Shown here one piece after another: positions 51,265-61,177 of a stretch of 64,000 nucleotides of DNA. Source of the DNA: Algoriphagus yeomjeoni. GTDB taxonomy: Bacteria > Bacteroidota > Bacteroidia > Cytophagales > Cyclobacteriaceae. The notes under the pieces were generated by a model. The model searched no databases. It was not told where the DNA came from and worked only from the letters and a program-made list of their open reading frames with translations. Positions within the stretch are counted from its first letter, which is position 1. Each line of letters starts with the position of its first letter. The stretch lies in the NCBI RefSeq assembly GCF_003259505.1, contig NZ_QLLK01000006.1, positions 306,185 through 370,184 on the forward strand, written 5' to 3'. A program made the position numbers and the translations under genes.

Positions 51265-52410
51265 ATGCATATTTGTTTTCTTTCTCATGAATACCCAAAA
51301 GCTGGACTTAATCCTGGTGGAGTCGGGGTCTTTTTATATACATTTAGTCAGGCTCTCACTGCGGCAGGACATAGAGTAACCATCCTGGGAGCTAACGATT
51401 CTGATGTAACTGAGGACGATATTCAAAGTAATTTAAGAGTTATTCGTTTTGCCAAGCCATCTACCCCAGGCCTTAATTGGTGGCTTATTGCAAGAAAATT
51501 GAATGATTACCTTCAGGAAATCAATGATTCTTACCCTCTTGATATTGTAGAAGGATCCGAGTTAGGATTGGCATTCATAAAGAAGTTGCCAAAAGTGAAG
51601 TATATAATCAGGTTACATGGTGGACATCATTTTTTCTCTGAATCTGAAAACCGACCTATTAATCAATGGAAAGGATACCAGGAGAAAAAGTCTTTCAAAA
51701 AAGCGGATGCCTTTATCGCTGTTTCTGACTATGTAAGAGTACACACCGCAAAATACCTCTCTTATCAAGGTAAACCTTTGGAAACCATTAGGTATATGAT
51801 TGATCAAAATCGTTTTGCTTATCAGGAAGAATATCCCGAAGCAAAGGATTTTTCATTGGTTTTTGCTGGGACGATCTGTGAGAAAAAAGGAGTTGGTAAT
51901 CTGGTGGATGCCATGCCGAACATATCTCGAAAATTCCCCCAAACCACCTTGGATATCTATGGCAAAGAATGGTTTTTTCCGAATGGAAATTCATACACGG
52001 ACTACATACTATCCAGGATCCCAGAAAGTCTAAAAAGTCAAATAAAAATTCATCCACCTGTTAGTCATGATCAAATCCCCAAAATATATGGGGCAGCTTC
52101 AATTTGTGTTTTTCCTTCTTTTATGGAGACTCAAGGACTAGTAGCGCCTGAAGCAATGTCAATGGGAAAAGTAGTCGTTTTTACAGATAAAGGGCCTGGC
52201 CCTGAAACAATCACAGACGGGGTAGATGGCTTTTTATGCAACCCATTGGATGTTTCAAGCATTGAGCATTCAATTATCCAGGCTTTGGAAGCAAAAGACC
52301 AATTTAAAGAAATCGGGAAGAAAGCATTTAAGAAGGCACACGCCATGTTTAATGTTTCTATGGTTTTAGATAGAAATCTAGCATTTTACAATTCAGTGAT
52401 AAATGACTGA
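51265..52410 (+). CDS. GT4 family glycosyltransferase
   Basis: 381 aa. N-terminal glycine loop FLSHEYPKAGLNPGGVGVFL, YIIRLHGGHHFF, AVSDYVR, LVFAGTICEKKGVGNLVDAM, and donor site SFMETQGLVAPEAMSMGKVVVF. Typical retaining GT-B. Overlaps the next gene by 8 bases, indicating translational coupling. Confidence 0.9.
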   Translation: MHICFLSHEYPKAGLNPGGVGVFLYTFSQALTAAGHRVTILGANDSDVTEDDIQSNLRVIRFAKPSTPGLNWWLIARKLNDYLQEINDSYPLDIVEGSELGLAFIKKLPKVKYIIRLHGGHHFFSESENRPINQWKGYQEKKSFKKADAFIAVSDYVRVHTAKYLSYQGKPLETIRYMIDQNRFAYQEEYPEAKDFSLVFAGTICEKKGVGNLVDAMPNISRKFPQTTLDIYGKEWFFPNGNSYTDYILSRIPESLKSQIKIHPPVSHDQIPKIYGAASICVFPSFMETQGLVAPEAMSMGKVVVFTDKGPGPETITDGVDGFLCNPLDVSSIEHSIIQALEAKDQFKEIGKKAFKKAHAMFNVSMVLDRNLAFYNSVIND

Positions 52411-53524
52411 TTTTTTAATCATTACCTGTGTCCAGCATAGTAAAGCAAACGGAGAGTATTATGCCTACGGGCCTTATGTCCGTGAGATGAATCTATGGAT
52501 AGAAAAGGAACAATCTGTAAAAGTGATTGCTCCAATGAGCCAAAGCTTAATTCCAGATAAAATAGATATGCCTTATGTACATCCAGCATTTACCTTCTCA
52601 GAGGTTCCTGCATACCATGTACAGAGTAAACAGGCAATCATACAGGCCCTGAAAGATCTTCCTGGTATTATAGGGGAAATCTATCGCGCTATGAAGAATG
52701 CCAAACATATTCATATTCGTATTCCCGGAAACATGGGCCTTTTGGCCATGTTTATTCAGATTTTGTTTCCCAAAAAACCTAAAACTATTAAGTATGCTGG
52801 CAATTGGGATGGGCAATCCAAGCAACCAAGGACCTATAAAATTCAACGATTCATTGCGAATTCTACATTTTTGACCAAGAATGCCAAGGTATTAGTCTAT
52901 GGCAAATGGCCTGATAGTACAACTAATGTATTACCTTTTTTCACTGCTAGCTATAGGGAAATTGAGAAAGAACCTGTGGATAAACCTTCCTTATCAGACA
53001 AAATACGTCTAGTATTTATCGGAGCACTTTATGATGGGAAAAATCCGGAAATTGGATTGAAGCTTTCCCACTTGATGAAAAAGGAAGGTCTTAATTTTGA
53101 GTTTGTGTATTGTGGCGATGGCGTGATGAGAGCGGAACTGGAAGCTCAATCCCGAGATTTAGGATTGCAGGACCAGGTAGTGTTTAAAGGCAACGTAAAC
53201 GCAGAAACTGTAAAATCCATCCTAAAACAATCTCACTTTCTCATTTTTGTTTCTGAAACGGAAGGCTGGCCTAAGGCTGTTGCTGAAGCAATGTTTTGGG
53301 GATGCATCCCCTTTACTTCCAGAGTTAGTTGTGTGCCACAAATGGTTGGAGAAGAGCGGGAGAGAGGCGTGCTAGTGAGTAAAGATCCGCAAGAAATCTT
53401 TGGGAAATTGAAGACATTACTTGCAGATACCAAGGAACTTGAGCGAATGAGAGACGATGCCATTAGCTGGGCTAGAAAGTACACCTTGGAATCATTTCAG
53501 ACTGAAATCGAAGAGCTGAAATGA
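52403..53524 (+). CDS. GT4 family glycosyltransferase
   Basis: 373 aa. YAYGPYVREMNLW, KNAKHIHIRIPGNMG, IRLVFIGALYDGKNPEIGL, DQVVFKGNVNAETV, and SETEGWPKAVAEAMFWGCIPF. Conserved C-terminal GT-B donor domain. In a tight run with its neighbours (4-base overlap downstream). Confidence 0.88.
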   Translation: MTDFLIITCVQHSKANGEYYAYGPYVREMNLWIEKEQSVKVIAPMSQSLIPDKIDMPYVHPAFTFSEVPAYHVQSKQAIIQALKDLPGIIGEIYRAMKNAKHIHIRIPGNMGLLAMFIQILFPKKPKTIKYAGNWDGQSKQPRTYKIQRFIANSTFLTKNAKVLVYGKWPDSTTNVLPFFTASYREIEKEPVDKPSLSDKIRLVFIGALYDGKNPEIGLKLSHLMKKEGLNFEFVYCGDGVMRAELEAQSRDLGLQDQVVFKGNVNAETVKSILKQSHFLIFVSETEGWPKAVAEAMFWGCIPFTSRVSCVPQMVGEERERGVLVSKDPQEIFGKLKTLLADTKELERMRDDAISWARKYTLESFQTEIEELK

Positions 53525-54585
53525 GAATTCTGCAATTAATTGATTCCATGGCTGTCGGAGGTGCAGAAAGAATGGCGGTGAATATCGCCAACTTGTTCAC
53601 CAAACAAAATATCCCAACTCTGCTTGTTGCGAGCAGATCTAGCGGCCCCATGAATGATTTTTTGATGGACAAAGACATATTTTTTTGTTTGAACAAAAAA
53701 TCATTTTTTGATTTAGGAGCCTTTAAATCTCTGGTTGCACTGTCACGGCGATTTAAGCCTACCCACATTCATGTTCACGACTCTTCTGTTTTCTGGGCTG
53801 TCTTACTTAAAAAGTTTCTTCCTTCAAGCAAGTTGGTTTGGCATGCTCATTATGGCGGGTTGTCGGGAAAAGACCAGCGTTTTGGAAATAAAATTAAGTT
53901 TATTGATGGCTCTATTGATGCAGTCATTACCGTAAATGAAGAGCTGAAAACCTGGATAGAAAATGAAATCCCTAAAATTTCTTCCGTCGAGTATATAGAG
54001 AATTTTCCAGATCTTCCAGTAGCTATCTTTAGACAGGATCCTTCAGATGTGGTATTGTGCCTGGCTAATCTAAAGCCACCCAAAAACCACCACTTACTTA
54101 TCAACACTTTTGCTGAATTTGTAAAATCACATCCCTCATTCAAGTTGAAGCTCGTTGGCGCAACGGATAATCCTGGATACTTAAAAGAAATTAAAGAGTT
54201 GATTCAAATCAATAGTTTGGGAAATAGAATACATATTGAAGGGACACAGCTTAAGTTATCTCCCTACATGCAAGAAGCCAAATTTGCTGTCCTATGTTCT
54301 GATGTGGAAGGTTTACCGGTCTCACTTCTGGAGCTAGGATTGGCTAAAGTGCCAATTGTATGTACAGCTGTCGGTCAATGCGATGCGTTATTGGAACAAG
54401 GTAAATACGGCTATCTAGTGGAGAAGGGCAATAGAATTGAACTACTGGATACCATGAGTTATGTTGCCAATAATATATCTGAAGCAAATCGTAAAGCAGA
54501 GTTGTTTGCCGAACATGTCTCAAGTAAATTTGGCAATATGAATTTCTTGGAGAACTACACTAAATTATTAAAAGGCCTGAGCTAA
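53521..54585 (+). CDS. GT4 family glycosyltransferase
   Basis: 354 aa. LIDSMAVGGAERMAVNIANLF is the typical N-terminal loop of this group; THIHVHDSSVFW, ITVNEELKTW, LCLANLKPPKNHHLLINTF, RIHIEGTQLKLS and SDVEGLPVSLLELGLAKVPIV follow. Likely retaining transferase on the lipid-linked intermediate. Confidence 0.9.
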   Translation: MRILQLIDSMAVGGAERMAVNIANLFTKQNIPTLLVASRSSGPMNDFLMDKDIFFCLNKKSFFDLGAFKSLVALSRRFKPTHIHVHDSSVFWAVLLKKFLPSSKLVWHAHYGGLSGKDQRFGNKIKFIDGSIDAVITVNEELKTWIENEIPKISSVEYIENFPDLPVAIFRQDPSDVVLCLANLKPPKNHHLLINTFAEFVKSHPSFKLKLVGATDNPGYLKEIKELIQINSLGNRIHIEGTQLKLSPYMQEAKFAVLCSDVEGLPVSLLELGLAKVPIVCTAVGQCDALLEQGKYGYLVEKGNRIELLDTMSYVANNISEANRKAELFAEHVSSKFGNMNFLENYTKLLKGLS

Positions 54586-54586
54586 G

Positions 54587-56062
54587 ATGTTTATATTTTT
54601 CAATTCATTAAAGCAGCAGAACAAGTCCTTTTTTTGGTTTATTGTCCATGTACTGCTGGGTGCATCTGCTACCATCTCAGCATTCCCTATGATCATTTAT
54701 TTTTATGTCTTTCTAGGGTATAGTTTTATTAATCTCTTTAATGTCAATGCTACACATAGGGCTCGTTTGATTGCAGAGATTATTATTTATTTTGCATCAT
54801 TTGAAGGGCTGGGAAGGCTAGCAGGATCTGATCCTTTTATTCCATATGAACTAGGAAAATATATTATACTTTTCCTTTGTCCCTTAGGTATTTTACTTAG
54901 CCGAAATTATACCGCTAAAGGGATGATTGGGTTAGTGATCCTCATTCTCTCCATTCCGGCAGTCCTATTTGACGAAAGTAATCAAGTCAGCTTTAATGAT
55001 ATCAAATTTAACATATTGGGACTTTTAAATATTGGGGTCGCAATCTGGTTTTTTTCAACACTGAATTTAAATCTAAAAACCTTGATCAATTGGTCCAAAC
55101 CACTAGTTTACCCCATAGTCTCGGCCTTGGTTTTTACCATCATTCGTACCCCAAACCTTGATGAGGTTGAGTTTACGCTCGGTGCAAATTTTGCTACTGC
55201 AGGAGGGTTTGGGTCTAATCAAGTATCTACAATTTTGGGCTTGGGTGTTTTTGTGTTTTCACTGGCTGTACTTCTGAACTATAGGATTTCAGGCTTTAAG
55301 TGGCTAGATGGAATTACGCTAGGTCTATTTACAATTCAAGGACTCCTGACATTTTCGAGGGGTGGGATGATTGGAGGATTTTTCGGTGTTTTTGTTGTGA
55401 TGTTTTATTTGACTAAACTCAGTTTCAAAGAGCGTAGTGCACTTAGGATTCCTAATTTTAAGAAATACATTGTCCCAGTCGGTATCCTGCTTTTCATAGT
55501 GATGTTTGCAGCAAACTTAATCACTGGTGGGATGCTATTACTTCGATATATGGGGGAAACCCAGGGTACTCTTGCTGGATCAGCTGAAAAAAATCTCAAT
55601 AAAATAACCACCAACCGATCTGATATTTTTATGGAGGATGTTGACCTGTTTCTTGATCACACCATGCTTGGAGTTGGAGTTGGAGCTTCTTCCTATCTTC
55701 GTGATGAATACAAAGGATATGCACCCCATGTCGAACTGTCTCGATTAATTGCAGAACACGGAGCCCTGGGCTTGATAATTTTCTTTTTATTTATTTTGGT
55801 TTTCTTTTTAAATAAGGGCCATGCCCCTGAGTCAATCAGTAAGGGGATTTTGATCGCGCTGTTTTTAATGGGCTTTCTGGCTACCTTCCATTCCGCAACT
55901 CGTACCTACATCACGCCTTTATTGATGGGGATCTCATGTGTCAATATTGCCTCTATTTCCAAAAAGAATAAAAAGGAGCGAAGAAAGGTAAGTGTTAAAA
56001 CTGTTAATAGGTTTAAGTACCAACCTCTGGATTTAGACCAAAAAGTGCCTGGACAACTCTAA
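54587..56062 (+). CDS. O-antigen ligase/polymerase family membrane protein (Wzy-like)
   Basis: 491 aa with about 11-12 membrane helices and one large periplasmic loop (about 315-385) holding GVGVGASSYLRDEY and HVELSRLIAEHGALGLIIF, the Wzy_C/O-antigen ligase signature (conserved His in the loop before the penultimate helices). The tail is basic and cytoplasmic. It is the polymerase candidate for locus B; a ligase role cannot be ruled out. Confidence 0.82.
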   Translation: MFIFFNSLKQQNKSFFWFIVHVLLGASATISAFPMIIYFYVFLGYSFINLFNVNATHRARLIAEIIIYFASFEGLGRLAGSDPFIPYELGKYIILFLCPLGILLSRNYTAKGMIGLVILILSIPAVLFDESNQVSFNDIKFNILGLLNIGVAIWFFSTLNLNLKTLINWSKPLVYPIVSALVFTIIRTPNLDEVEFTLGANFATAGGFGSNQVSTILGLGVFVFSLAVLLNYRISGFKWLDGITLGLFTIQGLLTFSRGGMIGGFFGVFVVMFYLTKLSFKERSALRIPNFKKYIVPVGILLFIVMFAANLITGGMLLLRYMGETQGTLAGSAEKNLNKITTNRSDIFMEDVDLFLDHTMLGVGVGASSYLRDEYKGYAPHVELSRLIAEHGALGLIIFFLFILVFFLNKGHAPESISKGILIALFLMGFLATFHSATRTYITPLLMGISCVNIASISKKNKKERRKVSVKTVNRFKYQPLDLDQKVPGQL

Positions 56063-56192
56063 TCTCCTATTTTAATTTCTATCCCGTAAATTATCAATAT
56101 AGCTAGTTCAGCACCGTTTTTTTGCGAAAGGAATTTTAGCACCTAATTCCATTTTCATAATTGTTACCAATTCTTTAAAGCTAATTTATCCA

Positions 56193-57356
56193 TTGAAAAT
56201 TTTTGCCTATAACGACTTTATTTTAAAGAAGAATAAAGGAAAAATATATGCAGATGATTCTCATATATTATTTATTAAGGCGACCTGCGAAACCTATTTT
56301 GAGCAGTTTCAACTGGGCTCCAGGTGTATTGAGGCACCGGATAAAGGACATTACTTTTTTACAGATGTGGAAAATCAAGTCCTTGTTTTTCCTTTCTATT
56401 CCAGTGTTTCTCAATTTTTCAAAAAACCTGGTCTATTGGGTAGATCAAAGGAATTATTGAAATCCGCTGTTTCTTATTATGATGTTTTTTGGCTTACATG
56501 GCCTCATCCTATAAGTTTTTTGGTGTTAACCCTAGTGGGTAGAAAAAAACCAGTTGTCCTCTTTGTCCGGCAAAATTTGGAAGCATTAATCCACGTTAGA
56601 TATTCAGGAATTAATCGCTTCATAGGTAAAAAATTCACCCAATTTCTTTATGCATATGCAAAAAGATATCATAAAAATGCTCTGATTGTATCAGTGGGTG
56701 ATGAGATGTATAATCATTTCAAGCCTCTATTTCCCAATAATTTTTATATCAGTGATTCAATTGTTTCTGAGAAACTACAGCTCCCCGCTAGAAAAGAATT
56801 CAACCACGATGTAAAACTCCTTTTTGTTGGCAGACTAGAGCCTGAGAAGGGCTTGTTTGATCTAGTAAAAGCCATCCAATTAATCAATCAAAGTGTTCAG
56901 GTTTCCTTGACTATAGTTGGTGAAGGAGGTATAGAAGAAGAACTGAGGGCTTTTGTCGATCAGTTGAAATTATCCCATTGTGTGAGATTTGCAGGATACC
57001 AAGCTTTTGGAGAAAGCCTATTTGAACTCTATAGATCTCACGATATCATGATGATTTCTTCCTATAGTGAAGGCTTACCGAAGATTATCAACGAGGCTAG
57101 AGCATTTGCCATGCCTATTGTTTCTACAAAAGTTGGAGGAATAGCCAAGGAACTTCAAGAAGGTGAAACTTGCCTCTTCGTTCCTCCCGGAAAGCCGGAA
57201 TTACTTGCTGCAGCAGTTGTTTTTTTACTTCATAATCCAAAAGTCTATCAAACGATCAGTCAAAATCTTCACGATCAGTTTATGTCCAATTCATTGGAAT
57301 ATTGGAGCGGAAGATTTGCCACTTTAGTCAAGGACTATGCAACCAAAAATTTTTAG
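56193..57356 (+). CDS. GT4 family glycosyltransferase
   Basis: 387 aa, TTG start. N-terminal half with VLFVRQNLEALIHVRYS; C-terminal LLFVGRLEPEKGLFDLVKAI, TIVGEGGIEEELRAF, VRFAGYQAFGESLFELY and SYSEGLPKIINEARAFAMPIV. The 130-base gap upstream is the largest inside this part of locus B and holds an imperfect inverted repeat GGAATT/AATTCC (56130-56150); a secondary promoter is possible but I see no clear -7/-33 pair. Confidence 0.87.
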   Translation: MKIFAYNDFILKKNKGKIYADDSHILFIKATCETYFEQFQLGSRCIEAPDKGHYFFTDVENQVLVFPFYSSVSQFFKKPGLLGRSKELLKSAVSYYDVFWLTWPHPISFLVLTLVGRKKPVVLFVRQNLEALIHVRYSGINRFIGKKFTQFLYAYAKRYHKNALIVSVGDEMYNHFKPLFPNNFYISDSIVSEKLQLPARKEFNHDVKLLFVGRLEPEKGLFDLVKAIQLINQSVQVSLTIVGEGGIEEELRAFVDQLKLSHCVRFAGYQAFGESLFELYRSHDIMMISSYSEGLPKIINEARAFAMPIVSTKVGGIAKELQEGETCLFVPPGKPELLAAAVVFLLHNPKVYQTISQNLHDQFMSNSLEYWSGRFATLVKDYATKNF

Positions 57357-57359
57357 CAT

Positions 57360-58163
57360 ATGAAGGATATTTCCTTACCCCTCGTTTCTGTAGTAGTTCC
57401 TGTTTACAATACCCAAGACTTTATACAAGCTTGTATAGATTCTGTGACTAATCAGAGCTACAAGAATTGGGAACTGGTGTTGGTTGACGACCAATCGACA
57501 GATAACTCCTTTGAAATCTGCCAACACGCAGCAGATAAGGACCCTAGAATAAAGGCAATTAGACAGGAGAATAATGCCGGTGCCCTGGCAGCTAGAAATA
57601 GAGGAATCCAGGAGTCCACAGGTAAATTTCTGTGTTTTCTGGACTCAGATGATACCTATGAGCCAGACAAAATTGAGATTCAGCTGGCTTTTATGCTAAA
57701 AAGTAAGCATGCAATATCATTCACTATGTTTCAGAGAATTACTGAAGCTGGGGAATTTATGGGTAAAAGCAATGTGCCATTTGCACCCGAAATCTCATAT
57801 CGTCAACTTTTAGGTAACCCCCAGTTCTCTATCATAACTATAATGGTTGACACAATGCAGGTTTCCATTCCGCTTTTGAAGTTGGAGCTGGTGAAAGCTG
57901 AGGATTATGTGTTCCATTTGGCAATTTTGAAGCAAGGGTTTAAAGCCTATGGTATTAACAAGGCTCTTTCCAACTACAGGTATCGTCTTGGTTCTCAAAG
58001 CACTTCTTTTATGGGAAATGCTGCAGACCTGTGGAAGGTCCTCTATTCCATTGAAAAGCTAGGCCTCCTTCCTTCAATTTTCTACTTTTCAAGATATATT
58101 AGTAAGGGTCTGAAGAAAAAAATGATCTTAATGAGTCAGATTAAACAAGTTCAGGGAAACTGA
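57360..58163 (+). CDS. GT2 family glycosyltransferase (TuaG-like)
   Basis: 267 aa. VSVVVPVYNTQDFIQACIDSV, LVLVDDQSTDNS, AARNRGIQESTGKFLCFLDSDDTYEP, and KAEDYVFHLAILKQGFKAYGINKALSNYR. Closest relative in the window is 37044. Starts 3 bases after the previous gene. Confidence 0.89.
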   Translation: MKDISLPLVSVVVPVYNTQDFIQACIDSVTNQSYKNWELVLVDDQSTDNSFEICQHAADKDPRIKAIRQENNAGALAARNRGIQESTGKFLCFLDSDDTYEPDKIEIQLAFMLKSKHAISFTMFQRITEAGEFMGKSNVPFAPEISYRQLLGNPQFSIITIMVDTMQVSIPLLKLELVKAEDYVFHLAILKQGFKAYGINKALSNYRYRLGSQSTSFMGNAADLWKVLYSIEKLGLLPSIFYFSRYISKGLKKKMILMSQIKQVQGN

Positions 58164-58166
58164 CAT

Positions 58167-59246
58167 ATGACGATTCTCCAAAAATTCAGTAATAAATTTG
58201 AAACTTATAAAGGAAAGGTAAAAACCTACTTTTTCAGGATTACTAACAAAATATTCCCAAGGTATTTTGATATAGATAGGGTTTCTGATTCCGTTTTTCC
58301 ATTAGGGTATTGCATTCCGGATGAACTGATACTGGATGGGCTTCCTGAGAAAAAAAACCTTTGGGCAGAAGTGATTCCAGGTTTCATTGAAACCTACAGG
58401 TTTGGAAATGAGCAGGATTATTATGGGATGTATGCTGAAGCGAAATTTGCCTACACTTGGAAAAAAGGAGGTTGGGATTGCCTGAGGCACTATGAAATTC
58501 TGGGTAATGGAACCATCCCTGTATTTCCGGACCTTGGCAATTGCCCTAGTGATACGCTCTCTCATCTACCCAAATCATTAATCATTCAAGCAAATAGGGA
58601 ATTGTTGCCTTGGAAAAATACTCAAGCTTATCAGGAAAACTACCAAAAATACGCATCTGCTATTCTCAATCATTGTAAGGAAAACATCAGTTGTTCAGCG
58701 GTCAGTAAATTATTTTTGGAGAATCTAGGAGCTAAAAGCCATCATAAGATTCTCTTTTTGAATTGTGATTCAAATGTCAATTACTCCAGAGAGCTTCTCT
58801 TTATCGGACTGAGTAGGGAACTAGAGTTACACAATGGACTTTGTCATCCTTATCCAGCTTTGGATTTTCTTTATGAGGATTATCCTGCAGAGAAAGCGAG
58901 CAAGTGCTACGGAAGAGGTTTCGGATATACTAGAAGGCTGAAACCTTTACTTAAAAAAGAGTCGCTTCCTAGCAACGATGTAGAATTGGAAGATTCAATC
59001 CGGAAGCAACATTGGGATTTTATAGTCTATGGCAAAATGGGGGCTGATGAAGGTATCTTAGGTACTGCGCCTACCTGTCCATTTTGGAAAATTGTTTCTG
59101 AAAGCTACAGCAAAGATCAAATAGCGTTTGTGTATGGTGGGGATCATATGCAGAATATGAAAGATATGGGAAGTAAACACTCCCGGCACTTGGCAAGGCA
59201 TGCACGATTAGGCAAATGCTTTGTCCGTGAACTGAAAATGAGCTAA
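58167..59246 (+). CDS. exostosin-like protein, putative glycosyltransferase
   Basis: 359 aa. I do not recognise a named family. The block KGGWDCLRHYEILGNGTIPVF...CPSDTLSHLPK (about 94-132) resembles the conserved donor-site region of exostosin/GT47 proteins (Y-E-x-L-x-x-G-x-I-P-V). A later part (about 185-330) has FLNCDSNVNYSRELLFIGLS and WDFIVYGKMGADEGI. No membrane helix or signal. Overlaps the next start by one base in a run of glycosyltransferases, which supports a transferase role. Confidence 0.55.
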   Translation: MTILQKFSNKFETYKGKVKTYFFRITNKIFPRYFDIDRVSDSVFPLGYCIPDELILDGLPEKKNLWAEVIPGFIETYRFGNEQDYYGMYAEAKFAYTWKKGGWDCLRHYEILGNGTIPVFPDLGNCPSDTLSHLPKSLIIQANRELLPWKNTQAYQENYQKYASAILNHCKENISCSAVSKLFLENLGAKSHHKILFLNCDSNVNYSRELLFIGLSRELELHNGLCHPYPALDFLYEDYPAEKASKCYGRGFGYTRRLKPLLKKESLPSNDVELEDSIRKQHWDFIVYGKMGADEGILGTAPTCPFWKIVSESYSKDQIAFVYGGDHMQNMKDMGSKHSRHLARHARLGKCFVRELKMS

Positions 59247-60163
59247 TGACAACTAAAGAACTATTTGAATTACCCATCGTTTTTTGCGCTGATGGGAAAT
59301 TCATTGCTCACGCAATGACCACCATACTCTCGGTGATCAGGGCAAACCCAAATTATTGTTTTCAATTTTATTTACTTGCTACTGAGCTTCCTGAGTCCAA
59401 AAAAACAGCAATTTCAAGCAAGGTGATATCCTTAGGTTCGAAATTTGATTTTATAAAAATCGATGATAATGCATTTGAAAATTTTCCCATTCCACATCAT
59501 TTTTCAAAAGCAAATTACTTTAGACTACTTATTCCTGAGCTGCTTCCGGCTAAAAAGGTTATTTATTTAGATGCTGATATCATAGTGGTTTCACCTTTAA
59601 ATGATTTTTTAAAAATTGACCTGACAGATCATTCACTAGCTGCAGTAGAAGATCCCATTTACAAATGGAAAACTGAGCTGGGAATGAAGAACTCTTCGAC
59701 CTATTTTAACTCAGGCGTTATGCTTATGAATCTTGAACTTTGGAAACAACGGGATATTTCTAAAAAAGCCTTTGAATTTATTAACGCCCATCCTGAGAAA
59801 ATTAGATTTGTTGATCAGTGTGCACTGAATGCAGTAATAGATGGTGACTATATAGAGCTTGCACCTAAGTTTAATCAACAAGCAATATTGTTTAAGGAAG
59901 GATTTGATTTTGCACATTCAAGCTGGTCAAAAGAACAAAGGGAAGAGGCGATTGATTCTCCAATTCTAATCCACTTTACCGGTCCAAGTAAACCTTGGCA
60001 GTATAATAATAGTCATCCTAGAAAGAAGGAATACTGGAAAAACCAAAAAGATTCACCCTTCAAAATGAGATATCCCGAAGGAATGGTTTGGTCAGACCAC
60101 ATTAAATCTCTTTTTCCTAATTCATTGAAGAATAAGCTCAAATCTCTCCTCAGATTCAATTGA
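59246..60163 (+). CDS. GT8 family glycosyltransferase
   Basis: 305 aa. PIVFCADGKFIAHAMTTILSVI, KANYFRLLIPELLP, metal-binding DAD at 109-111 (VIYLDADIIVV), YFNSGVMLMNLELW, DQCALNAVI, and the end HFTGPSKPW. All are standard GT8 motifs (retaining, UDP-Glc/Gal type; LgtC/RfaJ relatives). Confidence 0.93.
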   Translation: MTTKELFELPIVFCADGKFIAHAMTTILSVIRANPNYCFQFYLLATELPESKKTAISSKVISLGSKFDFIKIDDNAFENFPIPHHFSKANYFRLLIPELLPAKKVIYLDADIIVVSPLNDFLKIDLTDHSLAAVEDPIYKWKTELGMKNSSTYFNSGVMLMNLELWKQRDISKKAFEFINAHPEKIRFVDQCALNAVIDGDYIELAPKFNQQAILFKEGFDFAHSSWSKEQREEAIDSPILIHFTGPSKPWQYNNSHPRKKEYWKNQKDSPFKMRYPEGMVWSDHIKSLFPNSLKNKLKSLLRFN

Positions 60164-60184
60164 TTCAGAGGCTTGAATAAAACT

Positions 60185-61177
60185 ATGCAATCAAAAAAAA
60201 TCGTAATTATTGGGCTGGGATCTATAGGATCAAGACATTTCAATAACCTCAAATCCTTAGGCTATCAAAATATTACGTTGGTTTCTTCCAAAGTAAGCAA
60301 ACCCAATGAATGGAATGGTTGTGAAGTATTTTCTACGCTGGAACTAGCGTTGGAAAATCATAAATACACCCATGCTTTTGTATGTTCTCCTACGGCTTTT
60401 CATGTGGGGCAATTGAAGGCTCTAGTCCAAGCTAAAGTCTCTAAAATTTATTTGGAAAAGCCAATAAGCCATAATTTGGATGATTTAGACCAATTCAAGG
60501 TTGCCTCCAAACTTGGCGTTCAGATTTATGTGGGTTATGACCTGCATTTTGATCCAGGTTTGACATTGGTGAGAAAACTATTGAATGAAAAAGCAATAGG
60601 AAAGGTTTACTCTGCAAATGCATTCGTAGGCCAGTATTTGCCAGATTGGAGGCCTTATGAAGATCATAGAAAAGGCATGAGCGCTTTGGTGGAAAAAGGG
60701 GGAGGAGTGATGCTGGATTTAATTCATGAATTTGATTACCTGATTTGGTTGCTTGGAAGTGTGCAAACTGTCTCCGCTATTTATCAGATAAATCCTGAGT
60801 TAGAAATTGAAACTGAAGATGTTGCAGATGTATTGATCAGATTCGAATCCGGTGCCACAGGAACCATTCATTTAGATTATCACCAGCGCGTACTAATCCG
60901 AAACTGCGTTTTTACAGGCGCTCTTGGAACTATTAAATGGGACTTAGCAGCTCGCACAGTCACACTCACCTTAGCAGATAAAAAGGAAGAAGTATTTGAT
61001 TTTTCTGATTTCGAGCGAAATGATAGGTACTTAGAAATTGCAAAAGCTTTCATGAACGAAGAATCAGATGATAGAATTTGTACCTTTGAGCAAGGGTTAC
61101 AAAGCCTGCAACTTGTAGTGGCTTCTAAACTTTCCAGTCAATCCAGTACCATATTAAAATCCCCATTATTTAAATGA
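60185..61177 (+). CDS. Gfo/Idh/MocA family oxidoreductase
   Basis: 330 aa from MQSKKIVIIGLGSIGSRH; an earlier in-frame TTG gives a 4-residue extension only. Rossmann motif GLGSIGSRH (about 8-16), EKP 91-93 with K92, and GGGVMLDLIHEFDYLIWLLG with the second-domain His. NAD(P)-dependent sugar oxidoreductase. It begins the second nonulosonate module, overlapping the NeuA-like gene by 4 bases, so it likely modifies a nonulosonate or its precursor. Confidence 0.88.
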   Translation: MQSKKIVIIGLGSIGSRHFNNLKSLGYQNITLVSSKVSKPNEWNGCEVFSTLELALENHKYTHAFVCSPTAFHVGQLKALVQAKVSKIYLEKPISHNLDDLDQFKVASKLGVQIYVGYDLHFDPGLTLVRKLLNEKAIGKVYSANAFVGQYLPDWRPYEDHRKGMSALVEKGGGVMLDLIHEFDYLIWLLGSVQTVSAIYQINPELEIETEDVADVLIRFESGATGTIHLDYHQRVLIRNCVFTGALGTIKWDLAARTVTLTLADKKEEVFDFSDFERNDRYLEIAKAFMNEESDDRICTFEQGLQSLQLVVASKLSSQSSTILKSPLFK

